Assembly: GCF_000718025.1 (NCBI RefSeq) | Contig: NZ_JODS01000007.1 | Span: 186,001-250,000, forward strand | Direction of reading: 5' to 3' | DNA: 64,000 bases | Source of the DNA: Kitasatospora purpeofusca | GTDB taxonomy: Bacteria; Actinomycetota; Actinomycetes; Streptomycetales; Streptomycetaceae | Part shown: positions 1 to 8,506 of the stretch, piece by piece | How the letters are laid out: each line of letters opens with the position of its first letter | Position numbering within the stretch: position 1 is the stretch's first letter | Translations under genes and position numbers: made by a program | Notes under the pieces: model-generated | What the model was told of the DNA's origin: nothing | What the model saw: the letters and a program-made list of their open reading frames with translations, nothing else | Databases searched by the model: none

Positions 1-117
1 GCCGACCGGGCCCCAGAAGCGGACGAACTGCTCGGGCTCGACGTACGCGCGGAACACCTCGGCCGGGGTGGCGGGCAGCTCGCGGACGATGGACAGGGTG
101 CCGAGGTTCTCGGTCAT
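1..117 (-). CDS. SRPBCC/AHSA1-family protein, N-terminal fragment (runs off window)
   Basis: Only the first 39 codons are inside the window; the gene continues left past base 1. The N-terminus carries MTENLGTLSIVRELPA followed by a segment reading AEVFRAYVEPEQFVRFWGP, which is the typical first strand and helix of Bet v1-like SRPBCC proteins of the activator-of-Hsp90 type. The family binds hydrophobic ligands in a deep pocket, and many members are annotated only as polyketide cyclase-like. The start is the ATG at 117, preceded by a purine-rich AGAGGGA. It is divergent from the STAS gene, with about 135 bp between. Function beyond the fold cannot be assigned from this fragment. Confidence 0.8.
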   Translation of the reverse strand, partial: MTENLGTLSIVRELPATPAEVFRAYVEPEQFVRFWGPVG

Positions 118-254
118 GGTGGTGGTTCCCTCTGTTCGGTGCACGCGGCCCGGTGCCGCGCTTTCGGAGGGGTAGACCGGGGGCCCGGCGGAAACTCATC
201 GCTCCCCGGCGAAGTTTTTCCGGCGGACTTTCCGGAGAACTTCCCGGCGGGCCG

Positions 255-650
255 ATGAGCCCCGGGCGCCGGACCGGTCTCCCCTGGGTGAAGACCGAGA
301 CCCGCACCTCCGCCGCCCCTCCGTTGATCTGCGACCTGGGCGCGCTGACCGCCCCCGACCTGGCCGTGGTCGACGCCCTGGCCCGGCTGCGGCTCGCCGC
401 GGCCCGGCACGGCGTGCGGCTCGTCCTGCGCAACGCCAACGGCCCGCTGCGCGAACTGCTCGCGTTCAGCGGGCTGGCCGCCGTACTGCTCGTCGAACCG
501 GACGAGGAGCAGGACGGCGGGGAGTACTGGGAGGCGTACGGCGGGGAGGCGGGGCTACTCCCCGGCCTCCAGCCGGGGCGGCAGGCCGAACAGCGGGAAG
601 AGCACCTCGGTGTCGAGGAAGTTGGTGACCCCGGTGATCCGGCCCGATGA
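255..650 (+). CDS. STAS-domain protein (anti-sigma factor antagonist-like)
   Basis: A 131-residue protein. The segment LICDLGALTAPDLAVVDALARLRLAA...VRLVLRNANGPLRELLAFSGLAAVL follows the beta-alpha pattern of STAS domains, which in streptomycetes bind anti-sigma kinases or act as small regulators. The usual phosphorylatable serine after the third strand is not obvious. The C-terminal tail (EEQDGGEYWEAYGG onward) overlaps the 3' end of the convergent sigma-factor gene by 96 bp, so the last 30 or so residues are less certain. The start could also be the GTG at 288. Its partner is not visible in the window. Confidence 0.65.
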   Translation: MSPGRRTGLPWVKTETRTSAAPPLICDLGALTAPDLAVVDALARLRLAAARHGVRLVLRNANGPLRELLAFSGLAAVLLVEPDEEQDGGEYWEAYGGEAGLLPGLQPGRQAEQREEHLGVEEVGDPGDPAR

Positions 651-1535
651 CACCTCCAGCACGATCAGCGACCACGGCTCGTGCCCGCCCGCCGGGCTCG
701 GCCGGTACTGCCCGAACGCCTGGCTGCCGTTGGCCACCACCGGCACCAGCCGGGAACCCCGGCAGCCGGACCCGGGACCGAGCATCCACTCCCGGATGTC
801 CGCGTGCCCGGTCAGCCAGAGCGCGAACGGCGGCATGTTGAGCGTGACGTCCTCGTGCAGCAGCGCCGCCAGACCGTCCATGTCGTACGCCTCGAACGCG
901 GCGACGTACCGGGCCAGCAGCGCCCGGTGGTCCTCGTCCAGGGTCGGGGCCGGGCGGCTCGCGGCGGGGTCGGCGGCGAGCGCGGCCCGGGCCCGCTGGA
1001 GCGCGCTGTTCACCGAGGCGACGGTGACGCCGAGCAGTTCGGCGACCTCGTTGGCCCGCCAGCCGAGCACCTCGCGCAGGATCAGCACCGCCCGCTGCCG
1101 GGGCGCCAGCCGCTGGAGCGCGGCGACGAAGGCCAGCCGCACCGATTCGCGCTGCGCGGCCACCTCGGCCGGGTCGGCCGTCTCGGGCAGCACCCGGCCG
1201 TCCGGCGCCGGGCCGAGCCAGGCGACCTCGGGCAGCCGGGCATCGGTCGCGGTGGCCACGGTGGACGGGCCGGCCAGGTCCATCGGCCGGGCCCGGGCGT
1301 TGCGGCCGTTCAGCGCGTCCAGACAGACGTTGGTGGCGATCCGGTAGAGCCAGGAGCGGAGCGCGGCGCGGCCCTCGAAGCCGCGGTGGTGGCGCCAGGC
1401 CCGGACCATGGTGTCCTGGACGGCGTCCTCGGCCTCGAAGACCGAGCCGAGCATGCGGTAGCAGTACCCGGTCAACTCCGTCCGGTACCGCTCCAACTGG
1501 AGCTCGACCGGCTCCTCCGTCATCAGCTCGGCCAT
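555..1535 (-). CDS. ECF sigma factor with C-terminal SnoaL-like domain
   Basis: A 326-residue RNA polymerase sigma factor of the extracytoplasmic-function type. Region 2 is seen as LTGYCYRMLGSVFEAEDAVQDTMVRAWRH...LRSWLYRIATNVCLD, and region 4 as LQRLAPRQRAVLILREVLGWRANEVAELLGVTVASVNSALQRAR. The last 120 residues (HRALLARYVAAFEAYDMDGLAALLHEDVTLNMPP) form an NTF2/SnoaL fold, typical of ECF groups that use this extension instead of an anti-sigma factor to restrain activity. The start ATG at 1535 follows GGGGGT; an internal ATG at 1523 is possible. The neighbouring SRPBCC gene is the kind of target often found next to this class, but no promoter motif could be assigned. Confidence 0.9.
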   Translation of the reverse strand: MAELMTEEPVELQLERYRTELTGYCYRMLGSVFEAEDAVQDTMVRAWRHHRGFEGRAALRSWLYRIATNVCLDALNGRNARARPMDLAGPSTVATATDARLPEVAWLGPAPDGRVLPETADPAEVAAQRESVRLAFVAALQRLAPRQRAVLILREVLGWRANEVAELLGVTVASVNSALQRARAALAADPAASRPAPTLDEDHRALLARYVAAFEAYDMDGLAALLHEDVTLNMPPFALWLTGHADIREWMLGPGSGCRGSRLVPVVANGSQAFGQYRPSPAGGHEPWSLIVLEVSSGRITGVTNFLDTEVLFPLFGLPPRLEAGE

Positions 1536-1664
1536 CGCCCGTACCCCCACTCGCCCGCCGCCGTCGATCGTCCCGAACGTACCGCAGGCCACCGACAGCG
1601 CCGCCGCGCGCCCCGGACCGGCCCTGACCGCACATCAGGACGGTGACCGGGGCGCGCGGTCGGG

Positions 1665-1928
1665 TCAGTGCGCGCTGTGCTTCTCGGCGCCGCGGTGGCG
1701 GTGGCCCTTGAGTTCGGCGTGCTGCGCGGGCGCGGAGTGCGGGACGGCGGTCGCGGAGTCCCGGCCGCCGTGCCGGAAGGCGGCGCTCGCGGATCCGGCG
1801 GCGGCCCGCGCGGAACCGGCCGGGCGGGGCGGGAGCGCGATCGGCATCGTGGCCATCCCCCGGCGCTCCAGCAGCTCCTGGGTGCCGCGGCGGAGCTTGT
1901 GAGGGCTCCCCGCTGTTTGCTTGGTCAT
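1665..1928 (-). CDS. small basic conserved hypothetical protein, 87 aa
   Basis: An 87-residue Arg/His/Ala-rich protein beginning MTKQTAGSPHKLRRGTQELLERRG. Good codon bias on this strand and a clean ATG behind GGGAGCCGACG support coding. No domain, membrane segment or signal peptide is visible. It sits alone between the sigma-factor gene and the zinc-finger gene, all on the minus strand with gaps over 100 bp. I do not recognise a function. Confidence 0.55.
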   Translation of the reverse strand: MTKQTAGSPHKLRRGTQELLERRGMATMPIALPPRPAGSARAAAGSASAAFRHGGRDSATAVPHSAPAQHAELKGHRHRGAEKHSAH

Positions 1929-2072
1929 CGTCGGCTCCCTTCGGCGGCCGTCGGCCGGACAGGCGCCGACCGAGGGCCGTACGGGCGTTATGTCCAGATA
2001 TGTCGGGAGTTACACCTCAACCCATGGGCACCCGGACGTCAACCCGGTCGGGGCCCCGACCCGGCCGGGCCG

Positions 2073-2339
2073 TCACCCCATGAGCTCGTGGACGTAGCAC
2101 CAGCGCCAGTCCTCCCCCTGCTCGTAGGAGCGGATCACCGGATGGGAACTGTTGTGGAAGTGCGCGGTGGCATGCCGCTGCGGCGAGAAGTCGCAGCAGC
2201 CGATGCGGCCGCAGTCCAGGCAGAGCCGCAGATGCACCCAGTCCCGGCGCCCCTGCGCCAGGCAGTCGGCGCAGCCGTCCAGGGGTGGCAGGGGCGCGAG
2301 GTCCCGGGGTGCGGCGGCGAGGTCTTCGCAGGCGCTCAT
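2073..2339 (-). CDS. UBP-type zinc finger protein
   Basis: An 88-residue protein with the Cys/His pattern of the UBP zinc finger: GCADCLAQ, then LRLCLDCGRIGCCD, then RHATAHFHNSSHPVI and a final aromatic-rich WRWCYVHE. In eukaryotes this fold binds the C-terminal tail of ubiquitin; in actinobacteria stand-alone copies are common and of unknown role. All ligands of the family pattern appear present. The ATG at 2339 begins MSACEDLAAAP. It is divergent from the large membrane protein starting at 2408, with only 68 bp between, so the two may share a control region. Confidence 0.85.
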   Translation of the reverse strand: MSACEDLAAAPRDLAPLPPLDGCADCLAQGRRDWVHLRLCLDCGRIGCCDFSPQRHATAHFHNSSHPVIRSYEQGEDWRWCYVHELMG

Positions 2340-2407
2340 GGGACGCAGGGTAGTGACGGCGGGCCCGCCCCGCGCCCCGAGACACGCTGCCGGGGGCTCG
2401 TGGGAGC

Positions 2408-5104
2408 ATGCCGTCCGTGGGGGATGCGACGGGGAACGCGACAAGCGGCAGGGCCGGCGGCACGGCCGAAGGCACGGACGACAGCACGGGGGGCGACACT
2501 TCGGACGGCACAGCGGGCGACACAGCGGGCGTCCCGGCGGACGGCACGGCGGCCGGCCCGCCGCCCCCGCCCGGCCCCCCGGGCATAGCCGCCACCGGCC
2601 GGGTCCGCCAGCCGGCCGCGCTGATCCGGCTGCTCGCGGGCCTCGTCGTGATCGCCCTGACCCTGCTGTCCGCCGACTACGCCCGCGCCACCACCAACGG
2701 CCTCGCCGAGGACGTCGGCGGCGCCGCCGCCCTGATCCCGCACCCGCTGGGCGGCGTCGCCACCGGCCTCACCACCGCCGCCCTGCTGCTCCTGCCCGGC
2801 TGCTCGGCCGCCCGCCGGCTGCTGGCCCCCGGGGCCGACCGGCGGCACGTCCTCCAACAGCTCGCCGACGGCGTGCTGGCCGCCGTCCTGGCGTACGGGG
2901 TCACCCTGCTGTTCGCGCTGTGGATCGACGACCCCGCGCCGTTCTCCCTGGTCTCCGCGCTGACCCGGCCGCTGCCCGGCGCCCCGCTCGCCCACACCGA
3001 GCCGGTCTACGGCTACCTGGCGCCCGTCCTGGCCTTCCTCACCGCCTCCGCGGCCCGCGAACGCCGGGTGCCGTGGACCGTCCTCACCCTGTCCGCGCTG
3101 GCCGGGATCGCCGCCGGGGCGGCCACCCCGACCGCGCTGCTGCTCGGTGTGCTGATCGGCTGGACGGCCGCCCACGGCACCCGCTGGGCCGTCGGCACCC
3201 CGGACCCCCGGCCCCGGACCGGCCAGCTGCTGCACAGCCTGCGCGAGGCCGGCCTGCAGCCGGTGTCCGTCACCCCGGACGGCCCGGACCGCTACCTGGT
3301 CCGCCAGCACGGGGACCGCCCCGACCTGGACGTCCAACTGCTCGACCGGCAGGCGGTCACCGCCGCCCTGGTCCAGCGGGCCTGGCGCCGGCTGCGGCTG
3401 CGCACCGCCCCGCACCCGCGCGCGCTGCGCTCGCTGCGCACCGGCCTGGAGCACGAGGCCCTGGTCTCCTACGCGGCCGTCGCCGCCGGGGTCCGCACCC
3501 GCCCGGTCGCCGCCACCGCCGAACTCGGCCGGGACGCGGCACTGGTCGCCTACCGGCGGCTGCCCGGCCGCACCCTGGACGAGCTGGCCGACGAGGAGGT
3601 CACCGACGCGCTGCTCGCCGACGCCTGGGGCCAGCTGGCGCTGCTCCAGCGGCGCGCCATCGCGCACCGCGCGCTCGCGCCCTCCGCGCTGCTGGTCGAC
3701 CCGGCGGGGGCGGTGCACCTGGTGGGACTCGCGGACGGGGACATCGCGGCCGGCGAGCTGGTGCTGCTCAGCGACATCGCCCAGCTGCTCACGACACTCG
3801 CGCTGCGCACCGGGGCCGAGCGCTCGGTGCGCGCGGCGGTGTCGGTGCTCGGCCCGGACGCGGTCGCCGCCGCCCTGCCGCTGCTCCAGCCCATCGCGCT
3901 GACCCGCGGCACCCGGGCGGCGCTCAAGCAGGCCGCCCGTCGCGACGCCGCGGCGGCCGCGCCCCGGGTGCCGCCGCAGCGCACCGGCCCGGAGGCGCCC
4001 GCCGTCGAGCCCGCGCCCGTCGACCCCGCGCCCGTCGACCCCGCGCCTGCCGACCACGCGCCCGCCGACCCCGCGCCCGCCGCGGGACCCGCCCCCGACC
4101 TGCTGGACGGCATCCGCGCCGAGGTGCTCCGCAGCCGCCCGCAGGCGCCCGTCCGGCCGGTCCGGCTGGAACGGCTGCGCCCCCGCACCCTGCTCGCCGT
4201 CGTCGGCGGCCTGGCGGCCGGGTGGCTGCTGGTGCCGCAGCTGTTCGCCACCGAGCAGAACCCGATCGCGGCCCTCGCCGACGCCGACCCGTTCTGGCTC
4301 GCCCTCGCCGTGCTGGCCGCGGCGGCCGGCCATGTCGCGGGGGCGATGGGCTTCGTCGGCTTCGTCCCCGAACGGCTGGACTTCCGCAACGCCGTGCTCG
4401 CCCAGGTGGCCGGGTCCTTCGTCAAGCTGGTCTCCCCCGGCGGGGTCGGCGGCGTCGCGCTGAACACCCGCTTCCTCCAGCGGGCCGGCATCCCGACCGC
4501 GCAGGCCCTGTCCAGCGTCGGCGTGGGCCAACTGCTCGGCCTGGCCCTGCACCTGCTCCAGCTCGGCGCGTTCGTCTACCTGACCGGGGTCGAGCCCGGC
4601 GGCTCCGACCTGGACGCCCTGCCGGCCGTGGTCGGCGGCCTCGCGGTGGCGGGCGTCCTGCTGGCCGCGGTGTCCTCGGTGCCGCCGGCCCGGCGCTGGC
4701 TGGCCGCCCGGCTGCGCCCGCTGACCGCCGAGGTGCTGCCCCGGCTGGTGGAGCTGCTGCGCAACCCGGGGCGGCTGGCGGTCGGCTTCACCGGGCAGCT
4801 GCTGGTGTCGCTGACCCTGATCGCCTGTCTGTACTGCTGCGCCCGGGCGGTCGGGCAGGATCCGTCCTTCGCCTCGGTCGGGGTGGTGTTCCTGGTCGGC
4901 AACGCGGCCGGGAACGCGGCCCCGACCCCCGGCGGGGCGGGCTTCGTGGACAGCGCGCTGGTGGGACTGCTGGAGCGGGCCCCCTCGATGGGGGTGGGCG
5001 GCGCGATGGCCGCCGTCGTGCTCTTCCGGCTGCTCACCTTCGTGCTGCCGGTGCTCCCCGGCTGGGCGGCGTTCACCTGGCTCCAGCGCCGCAGGGCGCT
5101 CTAG
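2408..5104 (+). CDS. MprF/LPG-synthase-type integral membrane protein with internal kinase-like region
   Basis: An 898-residue membrane protein. After a low-complexity Asp/Gly/Thr-rich N-terminus, residues about 75-260 hold several hydrophobic helices. A soluble middle part (about 270-500) contains GLEHEALVSYAAVAAGV, AYRRLPGRTLDELADEEV and AHRALAPSALLVD, reminiscent of a degenerate phosphotransferase fold. A Pro-Ala repeat linker (PAPVDPAPVDPAPADHAPAD) leads to a C-terminal half (about 585-890) with the flippase-type pattern GFVPERLDFRNAVLAQVAGSF, SPGGVGGVALNTRFLQRAG and PTPGGAGFVDSALVGLLER of the lysylphosphatidylglycerol synthase TM family. No aminoacyl-transferase domain is present, so lipid translocation rather than synthesis is the likelier role. 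The start is the ATG at 2408. Confidence 0.85.
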   Translation: MPSVGDATGNATSGRAGGTAEGTDDSTGGDTSDGTAGDTAGVPADGTAAGPPPPPGPPGIAATGRVRQPAALIRLLAGLVVIALTLLSADYARATTNGLAEDVGGAAALIPHPLGGVATGLTTAALLLLPGCSAARRLLAPGADRRHVLQQLADGVLAAVLAYGVTLLFALWIDDPAPFSLVSALTRPLPGAPLAHTEPVYGYLAPVLAFLTASAARERRVPWTVLTLSALAGIAAGAATPTALLLGVLIGWTAAHGTRWAVGTPDPRPRTGQLLHSLREAGLQPVSVTPDGPDRYLVRQHGDRPDLDVQLLDRQAVTAALVQRAWRRLRLRTAPHPRALRSLRTGLEHEALVSYAAVAAGVRTRPVAATAELGRDAALVAYRRLPGRTLDELADEEVTDALLADAWGQLALLQRRAIAHRALAPSALLVDPAGAVHLVGLADGDIAAGELVLLSDIAQLLTTLALRTGAERSVRAAVSVLGPDAVAAALPLLQPIALTRGTRAALKQAARRDAAAAAPRVPPQRTGPEAPAVEPAPVDPAPVDPAPADHAPADPAPAAGPAPDLLDGIRAEVLRSRPQAPVRPVRLERLRPRTLLAVVGGLAAGWLLVPQLFATEQNPIAALADADPFWLALAVLAAAAGHVAGAMGFVGFVPERLDFRNAVLAQVAGSFVKLVSPGGVGGVALNTRFLQRAGIPTAQALSSVGVGQLLGLALHLLQLGAFVYLTGVEPGGSDLDALPAVVGGLAVAGVLLAAVSSVPPARRWLAARLRPLTAEVLPRLVELLRNPGRLAVGFTGQLLVSLTLIACLYCCARAVGQDPSFASVGVVFLVGNAAGNAAPTPGGAGFVDSALVGLLERAPSMGVGGAMAAVVLFRLLTFVLPVLPGWAAFTWLQRRRAL

Positions 5105-5128
5105 GGCCCGGCGAGGGGTCCCGGCCGG

Positions 5129-5320
5129 CTACTCCCGGTACTCGTCCTCGTCCAGCGGGACGGTCCGGCTCTGCTCGGCGACGTCCGCGACCTCGGTGGC
5201 CGGGTCCGCGCCCAGTGCGCGGCGCTCGGCCAGCTCGTCGTACTCGTCCTCCGCCGCCTCGTTCTCCGCCTCCACGGCCTCGGCGACCTCGTCCAGGTAG
5301 TCCTCGTGGTTCTGCGGCAT
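5129..5320 (-). CDS. small acidic hypothetical protein, 63 aa
   Basis: A 63-residue strongly acidic protein starting MPQNHEDYLDEVAEAVEAEN, with about one third Asp/Glu and predicted to be helical. ATG at 5320 lies behind a GAGGAACGAGGAC purine stretch. It ends 25 bp from the convergent membrane-protein gene. No domain is recognised and no membrane segment is present. The clean start and codon bias make it a likely real gene. Confidence 0.6.
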   Translation of the reverse strand: MPQNHEDYLDEVAEAVEAENEAAEDEYDELAERRALGADPATEVADVAEQSRTVPLDEDEYRE

Positions 5321-5531
5321 GGTGTCCGTCCTCGTTCCTCGAAGGTTCCTCGGAGGCTTCCCCCGGCCCGTGGGTCCCGCTCGCTGGGGTACTCGCAGTA
5401 TCCGTCGGCCACCGGCCCGGCGCGACGCGCCACCGGCCCCCCGGCGTGTTGCCCGCCCGGGGAATTGACCCGGGAAAACCGGCCCGGAATGCACCCCGCC
5501 CGGGGTGCACCCCGTTCCTAGGCTCGTACCC

Positions 5532-5999
5532 ATGACGAACACCACCACGCACCGGACCACCGCCCGCCTCGACTTCGCCCGCACCGCCCCCAAGGTGTTC
5601 CGGGCGATGATCGCCCTGGACGCCGCCGCCCGCGCGGGCCTCGACCCGGCCCTGGTCGAGCTGGTGCAGGTCCGCTCCTCCCAGCTCAACGGCTGCGCCT
5701 ACTGCCTGGACATGCACGTCAAGGACGCCCGCAAGGCCGGCGAGAGCGACGAGCGGATCTATCTGCTCCCGGTCTGGCGCGAGGCCCCGGAGGAGGTCTA
5801 CAGCGAGCGCGAACGGGCCGCCCTCGCGCTGGCCGAGGAAATCACCCGCATCGGCGACGGCGTCTCCGACGCGGTGTACCAGCGGGCCGCCGAGCTCTTC
5901 CCCGAGCCGGAGCTGGCGCAGCTGATCTCGCTCTGCTTCACCATCAACGCCTGGAACCGGATCAACGTCGCCACCCGCAAGACCCCCGGGACGCCCTGA
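5532..5999 (+). CDS. carboxymuconolactone decarboxylase/AhpD-like protein
   Basis: A 155-residue protein of the AhpD-like fold. The signature is complete: a glutamate in LVELVQVRSSQLNGCAYC, then CxxC (C-A-Y-C) and the downstream His of CLDMH, which in AhpD carry out disulfide-linked peroxide reduction or act as a proton relay. The helix ELAQLISLCFTINAWNRINVATR is typical of the C-terminus of this family. A role in peroxide defence is the common inference. The start is the ATG at 5532. It is followed after 118 bp by the methyltransferase pair and is probably transcribed separately. Confidence 0.85.
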   Translation: MTNTTTHRTTARLDFARTAPKVFRAMIALDAAARAGLDPALVELVQVRSSQLNGCAYCLDMHVKDARKAGESDERIYLLPVWREAPEEVYSERERAALALAEEITRIGDGVSDAVYQRAAELFPEPELAQLISLCFTINAWNRINVATRKTPGTP

Positions 6000-6117
6000 C
6001 CCCCGCCGCGCGGGACACGGGCCCCGCCGGGCACCGGGGTACGATCGGAGCCGTACCAGCAGGGCTTACCCACACCTCCCGGTGGCCCCGAGGCCCTTAC
6101 GAACGACGGGGAAACGC

Positions 6118-6762
6118 ATGTCCGGCTCGCACTACTTCTCCGGTGCACCCGATGTCGCCAGCGAGCGCCGGCCGATCACGGTCACCCTGCCGGACCTCAC
6201 CCTGGAGCTCAGCACCGACGCGGGCGTCTTCTCCCGCAGCCGGTTGGACCCGGGCACCCGGATCCTGCTGGAGCAGGCGCCGCCGCCCCGGGTGCGCGGC
6301 CCGATCCTGGACATCGGCTGCGGCTACGGCCCGATCGCGCTGACCTGGGCGAGCCGCCGCAAGCGGCTCCCGGTCTGGGCGGTGGACGTCAACGGCCGCG
6401 CCCTGGACCTGGTCCGGGACAACGCGGAGTCGCTGGGCCTGGGCAATGTGCACGCCGCGCTGCCGGAGGAGGTCCCGGCCGAACTGCGGTTCGCGGCGAT
6501 CTACTCCAACCCGCCGATCCGGATCGGCAAGGCGGCGCTGCGGGGGCTGCTGGAGCAGTGGCTGGACCGGCTCACCCCGGACGGCTCGGCCTTCCTGGTG
6601 GTGCAGAAGCACCTCGGCTCGGACTCGCTGCAGAAGTGGCTGAACGAGCACGGCTGGCCGACCACCCGGCTGACCTCGGTCAACGGGTTCCGGATTCTGG
6701 AAGCGCGGCCCCGCCCGACGGCGGGCGAGGGCCCCGAGAGTGGACGAGGGACGACGTCGTGA
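6118..6762 (+). CDS. class I SAM methyltransferase, RsmC-like
   Basis: A 214-residue methyltransferase. SAM-binding motif I is ILDIGCGYGPIAL, the acidic end of strand 2 is VWAVDVNGRAL, and the catalytic N-P-P motif is YSNPPIRIGK. The N-P-P tripeptide and the preceding LTLELSTDAGVFSRSRLDPGTRILL match the RsmC/RlmG group, which methylates exocyclic N2 of guanine in rRNA (16S G1207 in E. coli). The start ATG at 6118 follows a GGGGAAACG. Its stop overlaps the start of the next gene (GTGA), so the two are translationally coupled RNA methyltransferases. Confidence 0.85.
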   Translation: MSGSHYFSGAPDVASERRPITVTLPDLTLELSTDAGVFSRSRLDPGTRILLEQAPPPRVRGPILDIGCGYGPIALTWASRRKRLPVWAVDVNGRALDLVRDNAESLGLGNVHAALPEEVPAELRFAAIYSNPPIRIGKAALRGLLEQWLDRLTPDGSAFLVVQKHLGSDSLQKWLNEHGWPTTRLTSVNGFRILEARPRPTAGEGPESGRGTTS

Positions 6763-7340
6763 AGCAGCTCCGCGGGACCGAACTGAAGCGGCTGCACCGC
6801 TCCTGGCGGCGTGGCAACGAGTTCCGGCTCGCGATGATCCTGGAGAACCTCCAGTCGCCGTTCAACGTCGGCTCGGTGGTCCGGACCGGCGCCGCGATGG
6901 GCGCGGAGAAGCTCTACCTCACCGGTGACACCCCGTCGGTGCGCTCCTCCGGCGCGCAGAAGGCCGCGATGGGCACCGACAAGTACCTGAAGGTGGAGCA
7001 CTTCCCCACCGTCGCCGAGGCGGTGGCCGCGGCGAAGGCCGACGGCTTCAAGGTGGTCGGCCTCGAACTGGCCGACGAGGCGGTGCCGATGTTCGCCGCC
7101 GAGCTGACCCCGGCCGTCGCCTTCGTGCTGGGCCACGAGGACCGCGGCATCACGGCGGACGCGCTCGCCCTCTGCGACCAGGTGGTGTTCGTGCCCCAGC
7201 TGGGCCGGGTCGGCTCGCTGAACGTCTCCGCCGCCGCCACGGTGGCCTGCTACGAGGCGCGCCGCCAGGGGTACGCGATCAGCGGCACCCCGGACGGCTC
7301 GGACGCCGGCGGCTTCGACATCGACCTCGACGACGAGTGA
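6759..7340 (+). CDS. TrmH/SpoU-family RNA 2'-O-methyltransferase
   Basis: A 193-residue SPOUT methyltransferase. The three family motifs are present: NLQSPFNVGSVVRTGAAMGA (motif 1, Asn and catalytic Arg), FVLGHEDRGI (motif 2) and VGSLNVSAAATVACYEARRQ (motif 3, the knot). It should methylate the 2'-O of a tRNA or rRNA ribose as a dimer; the exact nucleotide cannot be told. The start is the GTG at 6759 within GTGA, coupling it to the upstream methyltransferase. An acidic tail (DIDLDDE) ends the protein just before a strong hairpin. Confidence 0.88.
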   Translation: MKQLRGTELKRLHRSWRRGNEFRLAMILENLQSPFNVGSVVRTGAAMGAEKLYLTGDTPSVRSSGAQKAAMGTDKYLKVEHFPTVAEAVAAAKADGFKVVGLELADEAVPMFAAELTPAVAFVLGHEDRGITADALALCDQVVFVPQLGRVGSLNVSAAATVACYEARRQGYAISGTPDGSDAGGFDIDLDDE

Positions 7341-7344
7341 TCCG

Positions 7345-7377
7345 CCGCCGGCGGGAGGGCGCCCCTCCCGCCGGCGG
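7345..7377. terminator. bidirectional terminator, 15-bp stem
   Basis: A perfect 15-bp stem (CCGCCGGCGGGAGGG paired with CCCTCCCGCCGGCGG) around a CGC loop, lying between the TrmH gene on the plus strand and block 1 on the minus strand. It is placed to stop transcription from both sides. It is followed by two tandem copies of a 19-bp unit (about 7389-7426) built on GGCGGATCCCGGGAG. Confidence 0.8.
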
Positions 7378-7447
7378 ACCGGCTCGGATCCCGGCGGATC
7401 CCGGGAGTCCCGGCGGATCCCGGGAGTCCCGGCGGGTCCCGGCCGGG

Positions 7448-8506
7448 TCAGACCTCGACCAGCACCTTGCCCCGGTTGTGCTCGCGGTCCAGGTAGAGGC
7501 TGCGGTAGGCCGACGGGATCTCGTCGAAGCCCTTGTGCACGGTCTGGTGGTAGCGGATCTCCCCGTCCCGGACCAGCCCGCCCAGCTCCTGGTGCATCTG
7601 CGCCAACAGCGGCTCGGTGAACCACTCCTGGGCGAAGATGCCGCGGATCGTGGTGCGCGGGAACATGATGTACGGCAGCAGCCTCGGCCCGGTCAGCTCA
7701 CCGTTCACCGTGGTCGCCCACTGCCAGCAGACCGCCACCCGGCTGTCCACGTTCAGCATCGTGAACACCGCGTCGGTGACCGTGCCGCCCAGGTTGTCGA
7801 AGTACCGGTCGACGCCGTCCGGCGCCGCCAGCAGCAGCGCCTGCCGGGCCTTCTCCGCGTCGTCGCCCTGGGTGTAGAGCACCACCTCGTCGAAGCCCAG
7901 CTCGCGCAGGTACTCGGCCTTGCCCGGCGAACCGGTGGTGCCGACCACCCGGCCGGCCCCGGCCCGCTTCGCCAACTGGCCCACCAGGGTGCCGATCGAG
8001 CCGGAGGCGCCGCTGACCACCACGGTGTCGCCGGGCCGGACCTCCAGGAAGCGGGTGAGCGTGCCCCAGGCCGTCATCCCGGGCGCGCCCATGATGCCGA
8101 GCGCCGTGGAGACCGGCAGCCGCTCGCCGTACCAGGACGGGTCGAGCCGGCGGTAGGCCGGGAACACCATCGGGAAGATGCCGGTCGTCCACAGCTCCTC
8201 GGCGCCGTTGTGGACGACGTGGGTGCGCCAGCCGCCGAAGCCCTGCACCAGGTCGCCGACCGCGAACGCCGCCGCCGGACCGGCCTCGACCACCTCCATG
8301 ATCGAGTCGGCGCCCATGTGGTGGCCGATCGGCGTCTCCAGCGCCAGGCCGTTCTGGTACGGGTCCACCGAGACGTACCTGGTCCGGAAGAGCATCTCGT
8401 CCGGCCGCAGGTCGATCCGGACGTCCTCCACGACCTTCTCGTAGACCCGGTTGACGTCGGGCACACCGTCCAGGTGCTCCCGGACCACCCACTTCTCGAT
8501 CCTCAT
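7448..8506 (-). CDS. MDR-type NADPH-dependent oxidoreductase (alkenal/enoyl reductase family)
   Basis: A 352-residue zinc-free medium-chain dehydrogenase. The nucleotide-binding region reads GDTVVVSGASGSIGTLVGQLAKRAGAGRVVG, and the family block YFDNLGGTVTDAVFTMLN is that of the leukotriene B4 12-hydroxydehydrogenase/PTGR group, which reduces C=C bonds conjugated to a carbonyl. No structural or catalytic zinc ligands are present. Its ATG overlaps the stop of the FAD oxidoreductase (ATGA), so it is the last gene of the block 1 operon. A role in saturating an enone or enoyl group of the product is an inference from position. Confidence 0.85.
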   Translation of the reverse strand: MRIEKWVVREHLDGVPDVNRVYEKVVEDVRIDLRPDEMLFRTRYVSVDPYQNGLALETPIGHHMGADSIMEVVEAGPAAAFAVGDLVQGFGGWRTHVVHNGAEELWTTGIFPMVFPAYRRLDPSWYGERLPVSTALGIMGAPGMTAWGTLTRFLEVRPGDTVVVSGASGSIGTLVGQLAKRAGAGRVVGTTGSPGKAEYLRELGFDEVVLYTQGDDAEKARQALLLAAPDGVDRYFDNLGGTVTDAVFTMLNVDSRVAVCWQWATTVNGELTGPRLLPYIMFPRTTIRGIFAQEWFTEPLLAQMHQELGGLVRDGEIRYHQTVHKGFDEIPSAYRSLYLDREHNRGKVLVEV

